Assembly: GCA_025996865.1 (NCBI GenBank)
Contig: BNTV01000126.1
Location: 1 to 12,795, forward strand
From: Bacteroidia bacterium
GTDB lineage: Bacteria; Bacteroidota; Bacteroidia; Bacteroidales; Azobacteroidaceae
DNA length: 12,795 nucleotides
Direction: 5' to 3'
Made by a program: the position numbers and the translations under genes. The notes below the pieces were generated by a model. That model was given only the letters and a program-made list of their open reading frames with translations, did not search any database and was not told where the DNA came from. Below, one piece after another: positions 8,501 to 12,795 of the stretch. Each line of letters opens with the position of its first letter. The stretch's first letter is position 1.

Positions 8501-8789
8501 TTCCGGATATTATCCTTACGGAAAAACCCGCGCGGAAGAAACATCGGCTTTCAATATTCAAAACGGTACCTATCTGAGATTGAAGAGCGCCGAAATAGGC
8601 TTCTCTGTTCCGAAAAACCTGTTGTTTAACAAAACAGGCGTCAAAAACCTCAGGATTTACGTAAATGCCTATAATTTATTGACGTTTACCGGTGTGAAAG
8701 GGCTTGATCCGGAAAAACCGGCGGAAACCTACGGATACCTTTATCCGTTGAACCGGACATTTAATTTTGGCGGGACATTGACATTCTGA
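5583..8789 (+). CDS. SusC/RagA-family TonB-dependent outer-membrane transporter (complete, locus B)
   Basis: This complete SusC-like transporter has 1068 aa. A charged N-terminal stretch (MKEYLEKHKEKHATFFLSKK) precedes a signal peptide with hydrophobic core LLFLFICSTSIL and likely cleavage after A42 (NA|QT). Residues about 47-126 form the CarboxypepD_reg-like N-terminal extension (RGTVFEKSGEPVIGASV, DADGKFSL, LTVSYIGF). DEVVVVGYG (128-136) is the TonB-box region, followed by the plug with DIRGMGS (191 on), PLLVVDGVP and DPNDIESVSILKDASAAIYG. The rest is the 22-strand barrel, with an acidic DWNGDGYIDDRD loop near residue 866 and a C-terminal strand NFGGTLTF. No STN domain is present, so direct signalling to an anti-sigma factor is not expected. 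The start at 5583 or the second Met at 5589 are both possible; M23 and M25 are also conceivable. The first ~130 codons are nearly identical to the truncated gene at 12084. Confidence 0.97.
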   Translation: MFMKEYLEKHKEKHATFFLSKKMLMRTLLFLFICSTSILMNAQTSKNIRGTVFEKSGEPVIGASVSVSGTNLGIATDADGKFSLNLPANLPANATLTVSYIGFSGQKKTIGNETNFQFVLEEDQTNLDEVVVVGYGTQKKATLTGSVVAVNNEQLITTKSANVQNMMTGKLPGLRVVQKTSEPGQFTNQFDIRGMGSPLLVVDGVPRGDLPRMDPNDIESVSILKDASAAIYGVRAANGVVLITTKKGEKGKSKIEYSMYYGIQTPAEMLKPLNSWDRAILYNETTMRNTSTPVLTYDDIYFEQLRNGEMSDTDWYGAILKNTAPQQQHNISISGGTEKVDYYVNLGYVDQGSFFVTNSANYNRYNLRSNLNAQITKDLRAGVKINLMMDETNRQNMSSWEVFKMLWRSRPTDPVYANNTEPYFYHPDVEFNPAAVIHPELAGNVQDKKNLLQTNLNLDYTVPFLKGLTAGVMFSYDKTYNDNSNFKREYNEYRYNAVTDKYEGGWLRNSKTNLTRSYSNSYTTLWNAKLNYNNTFIDIHYINALLLYEESYNQGYDFRAMRYFEIPIPYLFAGNAENQEGTGSGLNENASRALVGRLNYDYAGKYMAEFSFRYDGSSKFPKGKQWGFFPSVLLAYRLSEEGFIKNLVPDLTNLKIRGTWGKLGDDGASQFQFIEGYDYPQAYHNKQNLPRGYVFGNTFVNALGFRNAPNLDLTWYTATMLNVGIDADMWNGLIGASVDLFQRNRDGLLDTPSTVVPGTFGSGISQANLNADRTKGFEVELKHRKRIGEFNYNVTAFVQLTRNMWTRRLQPDRSNSYDYWRNNIVGRYNDIWFGKGAAGTYGSYEDIANSVYANATTLPGDPIYEDWNGDGYIDDRDKYPIATTTSTNTSLPGTNLNDTRNYPLMNFGMTLGGQWKWVDFNVLFQGAGMSYIGYGEQLLNPLSWDGNALDMLYDRWHPVDPKKDPYDPTNTWTSGYYPYGKTRAEETSAFNIQNGTYLRLKSAEIGFSVPKNLLFNKTGVKNLRIYVNAYNLLTFTGVKGLDPEKPAETYGYLYPLNRTFNFGGTLTF

Positions 8790-8817
8790 TATATTAAACG
8801 AATTAAAAAAAACAGAT

Positions 8818-10965
8818 ATGAAAAAAATATATTTATTAATAACAATCGTAATGTCTTCGCTGTTCTGGTTCTCCTCTTGCGTGGACCTGGACATTACACC
8901 CAAAAGCATCCTTACGGCGGAAGACATCTATAACGAAAACGGTATCAAAGCATACATGGCGGGGATGTACAACCATTTGCCCATGGAAGACTACCATTAC
9001 GACATTAACTCCGACGGACAAGCAGAAGGCGGCGGCGGCGGTTACTATGTGGGTAACGGGTTAAGCGTATGGACGTACTGGCATTCAACCGGAGAAAATG
9101 TCAACCGCAATAATACCGGATTCAACAAACATCGCCCCGGATACTGGGACGGAGGATTTAAGATTATCCGCCAGGCAAACACACTCATCGCCGACTTGCC
9201 GAATTATCCGGCTTTAGCAACACAATCCACCGCATGGATAGCCGAAGCCAAGTTCATCCGGGCGTATGTATATTTTCAGCTGACAAAACGTTATGGTGGC
9301 TTGCCCAAGGTTTTTGAACCCCAGACATTGACCGGTAATGAATCGGACTTGTGGGTAGCCCGCGAAAGCCATGCCGCTACTTTTGATTTCATCCTGAAAG
9401 ACCTGGATGAAGCCATTGCCGACCTGCCTGCAAAAAGCGATGCCGGACGCGCCAACAAATATGTAGCCGCCGCTTTGAAAAGTCGCATAGCGCTTCATGC
9501 CGCTACCACCGCCCGCTACGGTTCGGCGAAATTCCAGGACTGGGAAGTAGAAGGCGTATTGCTGCAAGGCATACCGCAAGCCCGCGCCAACGACTATTTC
9601 AAGCAGGCATGGGACGCCGCCAAACAGGTGGAAAGCAGCGGACTCTATGAGCTTCACAGAGGAAATCCCAATAAAACGGACAATTATGCCGAAGTGTGGG
9701 AAAAATCGGATAATAACAAAGAATCGATATGGTTGCGTAAATTTGATTTTACCATGACGGTACACTCCTTCAATTCGATGATGTGTCCCCCGCGTATGGC
9801 AACCGAAGGCGGCGACCGCTTCAACCCGACGCTCGACTGGGTGGAATTGTTCGACGGACTGCCCCTCAACGCAGACGGACATTTCTACGCTTTTGACGCC
9901 GATGGTAATTACATCGTATATGATAATTGTCAGCAATTGTATGACGCTGCCGAACCGAGGTTGAGGGCGAACCTGTTGATTCCGGGAAGTCTTTACAAGG
10001 GAGGTATGAAATTGGATTTGCGATCCGGCATTTTCGATGAAAGCAAAGACCCGGCTGTGGACAAATTCAAAAAGTTCACCGTTGACAACGGCGCCGACGA
10101 GAGCAACTTAAATTCGTCGTCGGTATGGAACAAAACGGATTATGCGAAGAATCCGTTCAGGACTGTGGCTAACGGAGGCGAAGGACTTATCATCTGGTCA
10201 ACACAAAATTCTGCCGACCAGAAAGACCCTTACGTCAGAAGCGATGGCGCTAAGATTTTTAAAAACGGACTGGATGGTCCCAAAATCAATGGAACTGGAG
10301 GTTCAAACACCATTACCGGATTTTTCGGACGTAAAAACTTGGATATCACTCTGCCGAAAAGTTCTACGGTACACCAGACTTCCACGCAGCCGTGGATAGA
10401 AATCCGTTACGCCGAAGTTGTCCTGAACCGGGCGGAAGCTGCAATCGAATTATTTCAAAGTGGTGAAGCGACTTATCAAGGTGTAAACATGCAGCAAGAC
10501 GCATTTAACGCCATCAATGACCTGCGCGACCGCGCAGGCGCCAATCTGCTGGCAAGTCCGTCCGACCTTTCTACCGACCCGGCTTATACGAATTGGGCTG
10601 CTCCCGGGCCGAAAGGACAGGGCAGTTTCGTGGAAGCCCCGAACCGCGGCGTGCAGATTGTTCGCGTGGAACGCTACAAGGAATTGGCTTTTGAAAGCAA
10701 AATCTATTGGGATTTGATGCGTTGGTTCACCTTCGACACGCAAATCCGCAATTATCGCAGAAGAGGTCTCTATTCGTTTATGTTCAGCAAAGGTGCAACG
10801 GTGGACGACGCGGGATATCCGGACGGAAAGTGCATTTATGATGCCAAGAGTACTGAAGAAGGCAGCGGCCGTGTCAATTTCGGCGCTGTAAATGGGTATT
10901 ACGAAACGATTCCGAGTGCAGAGTTGAAAAACAATCCACTGCTGCAGAAGAATAGAAATCAATAA
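8818..10965 (+). CDS. SusD/RagB-family surface lipoprotein (locus B)
   Basis: This SusD-like lipoprotein has 715 aa and partners the transporter encoded 28 bases upstream. The signal segment IYLLITIVMSSLFWFSSC puts the lipidated cysteine at C21, followed by VDLDITPKS, a typical SusD mature start. Family features are in order: WIAEAKFIRAYVYFQLTKRYGGLP, a TPR-like helix AALKSRIALHAATTARYG, IEIRYAEVVLNRAEAA, INDLRDRAGA, and RVERYKELAFESKIYWDLMRW. The C-terminus (IPSAELKNNPLLQKNRNQ) is a variant of the usual N-P-L-L-x-Q-N ending. At 715 aa it is longer than most SusD proteins. The extra length seems to lie in the middle loops, including a run of five glycines near residue 72 and the region around residues 400-500, where the ligand site is usually formed. 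Ligand unknown. Confidence 0.96.
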   Translation: MKKIYLLITIVMSSLFWFSSCVDLDITPKSILTAEDIYNENGIKAYMAGMYNHLPMEDYHYDINSDGQAEGGGGGYYVGNGLSVWTYWHSTGENVNRNNTGFNKHRPGYWDGGFKIIRQANTLIADLPNYPALATQSTAWIAEAKFIRAYVYFQLTKRYGGLPKVFEPQTLTGNESDLWVARESHAATFDFILKDLDEAIADLPAKSDAGRANKYVAAALKSRIALHAATTARYGSAKFQDWEVEGVLLQGIPQARANDYFKQAWDAAKQVESSGLYELHRGNPNKTDNYAEVWEKSDNNKESIWLRKFDFTMTVHSFNSMMCPPRMATEGGDRFNPTLDWVELFDGLPLNADGHFYAFDADGNYIVYDNCQQLYDAAEPRLRANLLIPGSLYKGGMKLDLRSGIFDESKDPAVDKFKKFTVDNGADESNLNSSSVWNKTDYAKNPFRTVANGGEGLIIWSTQNSADQKDPYVRSDGAKIFKNGLDGPKINGTGGSNTITGFFGRKNLDITLPKSSTVHQTSTQPWIEIRYAEVVLNRAEAAIELFQSGEATYQGVNMQQDAFNAINDLRDRAGANLLASPSDLSTDPAYTNWAAPGPKGQGSFVEAPNRGVQIVRVERYKELAFESKIYWDLMRWFTFDTQIRNYRRRGLYSFMFSKGATVDDAGYPDGKCIYDAKSTEEGSGRVNFGAVNGYYETIPSAELKNNPLLQKNRNQ

Positions 10966-10984
10966 CGACTAAAAACAAAATATT

Positions 10985-11764
10985 ATGAAAGTATTAAAAT
11001 ATATATCTATCGTTTTATGTTGCCTGACAATGGCGGGTTGTGAAATAGATAATTATGACGGTCCTGATGCAACCATTCAGGGAAAGATTCTTGATCATCT
11101 CGGTAAACCGTTTGAAGCAAACCAGGGCGCCGAAATTATCCGTATGCGGGAAATCAGTTGGGCAAAAGATGAAACTTCCTATATAGGCAGTCAATTGTTG
11201 AGAGTGCAACAGGATGGTACCTACCGTCATACCAAATGGTTTTCGGGCGCTTACCGGATGTTGCCTTACGCAGGTGCATTCTTCCCGTATGACGACGAAA
11301 AACAGGACGGCGACGATGCAGGAGAATTGGTGGAAATTTCCGGTACAACGACCAGGGATTTCACGGTGACGCCCTATCTGACAATTGAATGGGTGAAGAA
11401 ACCATACGTAACGTCAGACAATTTTATCGAATGTTCCGTAAAATTCACACGAAATCAAAAAGCCGGATATGATATGCCTGATGTCAGGGAAGCTAACTTA
11501 CACATCGGGCGTACCGTCAATCCCGTCGGTTCTCGCGATGGCGACCTGGTTAACAGTCCGATAATTGCAGATGCAAATCTGCCAAACAGCATGGAAGGAC
11601 AGGAACTCGTGATGCGCACAAAACGCGCCGTAAAATATACGGGCACCGATTATTATGTGCGGGTAGCTATAAACTGCAAGACAGTATCCGGAAATAATGC
11701 TACGAACTATCCGGGTATGGGTGCCGATAATTATTCAACCGTAGAAAAAATACACGTTCCTTGA
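10985..11764 (+). CDS. DUF3823 family lipoprotein (SusE position, locus B)
   Basis: This 259-aa predicted lipoprotein has a short signal (ISIVLCCLTMAGC) and lipidated C19. Its mature start EIDNYDGPDATIQGKILDHLG is the signature I associate with DUF3823, a family found just downstream of susCD pairs in Bacteroidota. Residues about 28-115 look like a carboxypeptidase-regulatory-type beta sandwich (IQGKILDHLGKPFEAN). The second half (about 120-259, VTPYLTIEWVKKP on) is a second beta domain (DUF3823_C). The gene starts 19 bases after the susD stop, with no terminator between them, and is the last gene of the locus. It is probably a surface-exposed accessory binding protein, by position and family; direct function is not established. 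There is no similarity by eye to the two SusE/F-position lipoproteins of locus A, so the two loci carry different accessory modules. Confidence 0.88.
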   Translation: MKVLKYISIVLCCLTMAGCEIDNYDGPDATIQGKILDHLGKPFEANQGAEIIRMREISWAKDETSYIGSQLLRVQQDGTYRHTKWFSGAYRMLPYAGAFFPYDDEKQDGDDAGELVEISGTTTRDFTVTPYLTIEWVKKPYVTSDNFIECSVKFTRNQKAGYDMPDVREANLHIGRTVNPVGSRDGDLVNSPIIADANLPNSMEGQELVMRTKRAVKYTGTDYYVRVAINCKTVSGNNATNYPGMGADNYSTVEKIHVP

Positions 11765-11818
11765 CCATTTTCATTTAATTAACCGATATAAATTCAAGGT
11801 AAAAAGATTGTTTTTTTG

Positions 11819-11870
11819 TTTAATGACCTCTGTCATTCCCGCACGAATAGGAATGACAGGGGTCTTTAAA
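11819..11870. terminator. Strong hairpin after locus B, REP-like GTCATTCC...GGAATGAC core
   Basis: The arms at 11825-11839 and 11850-11864 pair over 15 bp with one G-T wobble and a 10-base loop. After one T-T mismatch, five more A-T pairs extend the stem to 11819-11870. It lies about 55 bases after the DUF3823 stop, so it probably marks the 3' end of locus B. The T-rich run (11809-11822) lies before the hairpin and only a short T stretch follows it. The GTCATTCC/GGAATGAC core resembles intergenic palindromic repeats seen in many bacteria, so it may be a dispersed repeat acting as a terminator. Confidence 0.6.
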
Positions 11871-11968
11871 TATTCACTCACCAAAAGAAATTGTAAGTAT
11901 AGTTATCTTGCATTGCTCTTAAAAATCCCTTCCTGTTAAAAATCGTTTGCCTTTTTCGGTAATCAGAT
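11871..11968. other. Intergenic spacer with no feature seen
   Basis: The gap between the DUF3823 stop and the next start (11765-12083, 319 bases) contains the hairpin, this stretch, and the repeated promoter module. In this part I see no open frame, RNA gene, promoter consensus or repeat. Confidence 0.6.
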
Positions 11969-11981
11969 ATTTTTCCTAAAA

Positions 11982-12033
11982 ATTAATCCTCATTAATCAA
12001 AATATTAATCCCGGTATTAACGCATTCATTAAA
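11982..12033 (+). promoter_or_regulatory. Array of five ATTAAT-like motifs, second copy
   Basis: The motifs start at 11982, 11992, 12004, 12016 and 12028, with the same 10-12-12-12 spacing and same variants as the array at 5479-5530. The segment from the first to the fifth motif is identical in the two copies. Shared control of both susC genes is the natural inference, though recent duplication alone would also give identity. Confidence 0.45.
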
Positions 12034-12043
12034 TAGATTCCGC

Positions 12044-12051
12044 TAATTTTG
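12044..12051 (+). promoter_or_regulatory. Bacteroidota-type -7 promoter element TAATTTTG before truncated susC
   Basis: This exact TAnnTTTG match lies 32 bases before the ATG at 12084 and is retained although flanking bases differ from copy 1 (gatt/gatg before it, gtaccgat/gtgccgg after it). The truncated gene is therefore probably still transcribed. Confidence 0.6.
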
Positions 12052-12083
12052 TACCGATATAATAAACCACATTAAATAATTTT

Positions 12084-12692
12084 ATGGTTATGAAGGAATA
12101 TTTAGAAAAACACAAAGAGAAACACGCAACTTTCTTTTTGAACAAAAAAATGTTAATGCGAACACTATTGTTTTTGTTAATCTGCTCGACATCTATCCTG
12201 ATAAATGCACAGACAACCAAAAACATTAGAGGAACTGTTTCCGAAAAAAACGGTGAACCGGTGGTTGGCGCTTCTGTAAGCGTATCCGGTACAAATCTGG
12301 GTATAGCCACAGACGCTGACGGAAAGTTTTCATTGAACCTGCCCGCCAATTTACCGGCAAATGCAACCCTGACGGTTTCGTACATCGGTTTTGTCGGACA
12401 AAAGAAGACAATCGGAAATGAAACAAATTTCCGATTCGTTTTGGAAGAAGACCTGACTACCTTGAACGAAGTGGTTATTACCGCCTTAGGTATTAGCAGG
12501 GAAGCCAAATCGTTACCTTATGCTACGCAGAGTGTCGAGATGGAAGGAATGACTGAAACGAGAGACAATAACCTGTTAAATTCACTTTCGGGAAAAGTCG
12601 CCGGCGTACAGTTTATTTCTAATGGCGGGTCTTTAACTTCTACCCGTGTTGTGATACGTGGTGAAAACTCAATAACCAGTAAGGATTATTAA
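12084..12692 (+). pseudogene. SusC-like transporter, 5' part only, cut short at an inverted junction
   Basis: This frame encodes 202 residues against about 1000 expected for the family. It contains the charged leader, signal peptide (likely cleavage after A42), the CarboxypepD_reg-like domain and the first part of the plug (LNEVVITALGISREAKSLPY, NLLNSLSGKVAGVQFIS, RVVIRGENSIT). It then ends ITSKDY-stop exactly where SusC proteins continue with the PLFVVDGVP motif. The ALGISREAKSLPYA style marks a different SusC subgroup from the locus B transporter, although the first ~126 residues are nearly the same. The stop codon lies beyond the junction, in sequence that reads as SusC on the other strand, so the truncation is by rearrangement rather than point mutation. 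As it stands the product would be an exported plug fragment without a barrel and thus non-functional for transport. If the segment can flip back, this is the 'off' or alternative state of an intact gene. Confidence 0.85.
12670..12684. other. Head-to-head junction between two SusC coding segments
   Basis: The bases aataaccagtaagg fit both sides. On the + strand they encode I-T-S after RGENS; on the - strand they encode P-Y-W-L-L. Left of this point only the + strand makes SusC sense, right of it only the - strand does. The shared 7-14 bases are what one expects at a crossover core or at a microhomology join. The exact break cannot be fixed without the unrearranged sequence. Confidence 0.65.
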
Positions 12693-12795
12693 ATCCGTTC
12701 ATTGTTCTTGGCGTTCCATCTTCATATTTATAGTCTTTCAACTCTTCATAGGAGGCATCACGCGGTAAATTTAAAACGGCAACCAATGGGTTTCG
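12671..12795 (-). pseudogene. SusC-like barrel fragment on the opposite strand, running off the window edge
   Basis: Read on the minus strand from base 12795, the frame is open for 52 codons, to a stop at 12640-12642. The first ~42 codons read as an internal SusC segment: NPLVAVLNLPRDASYEELKD, then DYKYEDGTPRTMNGF and NNPYWLL. SusC proteins carry this pattern (S/N-P-L...PR...DY...G...NPYW) in the early barrel, about residues 380-450. After NPYWLL the resemblance stops and the strand is simply the complement of the + strand susC plug. No start codon belongs to it; it is an internal piece that begins beyond the window. It could come from the same gene as the + strand fragment, with the segment between the two points inverted, or from another susC gene. 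Confidence 0.72.

Larger units (their letters stand above)
11969..12477 (+). repeat. Long direct repeat, copy 2: promoter, leader, signal peptide and N-terminal domain
   Basis: This is the second copy of the ~510-bp block at 5466-5976, offset by 6503 bases in the upstream part and 6501 in the coding part. Of the roughly 18 coding mismatches about half change the amino acid, for example S20N, F32L, M40I, S56N and Q-to-R near the domain end. No frame is broken. The boundary on the left is sharp, since bases before 11969 show no similarity to those before 5466. On the right the similarity fades across the TonB-box codons. Confidence 0.95.

Noticed and set aside
9214..9936. A 240-codon minus-strand open frame inside the locus B susD.
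   Set aside because: The + strand SusD frame is continuous and motif-supported here; the antisense frame has no promoter, start context or family resemblance.
12689..12733. A -1 frameshift continuation of the truncated susC, reading NPFIVLGVPSS, which resembles the family's PLFVVDGVP motif.
   Set aside because: It is only about 14 codons before a stop, and all + strand frames close soon after. The minus strand gives a ~42-codon SusC-like reading over the same bases, which explains the region far better. The resemblance is probably chance.

Overview
The window looks like a chromosomal segment of a Bacteroidota member, probably order Bacteroidales. It is moderate in GC, has almost no Shine-Dalgarno sequences, carries TAnnTTTG-type -7 promoter elements, and consists almost wholly of SusC/SusD outer-membrane nutrient-uptake genes and surface lipoproteins. 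Genus cannot be told from this sequence. All intact genes are on the + strand.

Locus A (1-5353) holds the C-terminal end of a SusC-like TonB-dependent transporter, its SusD-like lipoprotein, and two more lipoproteins in the SusE/F position. The first of these has a DUF4959-DUF5126-DUF5000 layout and the second DUF4998-DUF5000, so they share a discoidin-like C-terminal domain. A perfect 18-bp hairpin (5375-5416) closes the locus. Locus B (5466-11764) has its own promoter region, a complete SusC-like transporter (1068 aa), a SusD-like lipoprotein (715 aa) and a DUF3823 lipoprotein. A second strong hairpin (about 11819-11870) follows. The expected mechanism is that the SusD lid and accessory lipoproteins capture a glycan or similar ligand at the cell surface and the SusC barrel imports it using TonB energy. 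No enzyme, sulfatase, regulator, recombinase, tRNA or CRISPR is present, so the substrate is unknown.

Locus C (11969-12795) is the unusual part. It begins with a near copy of the locus B 5' module: promoter region, leader, signal peptide and N-terminal CarboxypepD_reg-like domain, about 510 bp. It then switches sharply to a different SusC plug sequence. That reading frame stops after only 202 codons. Beyond the stop, the opposite strand reads as the interior of a SusC-like barrel, with an NPYW motif, out to the window edge. The two halves meet head-on at a short shared sequence (about 12670-12684). This is what an inversion junction inside a susC gene, or between two susC genes, would look like. 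An assembly or amplification chimera is the main alternative. The repeated 5' module and the inverted junction together make a SusC module-shuffling or phase-variation locus the best candidate for an undescribed system here.
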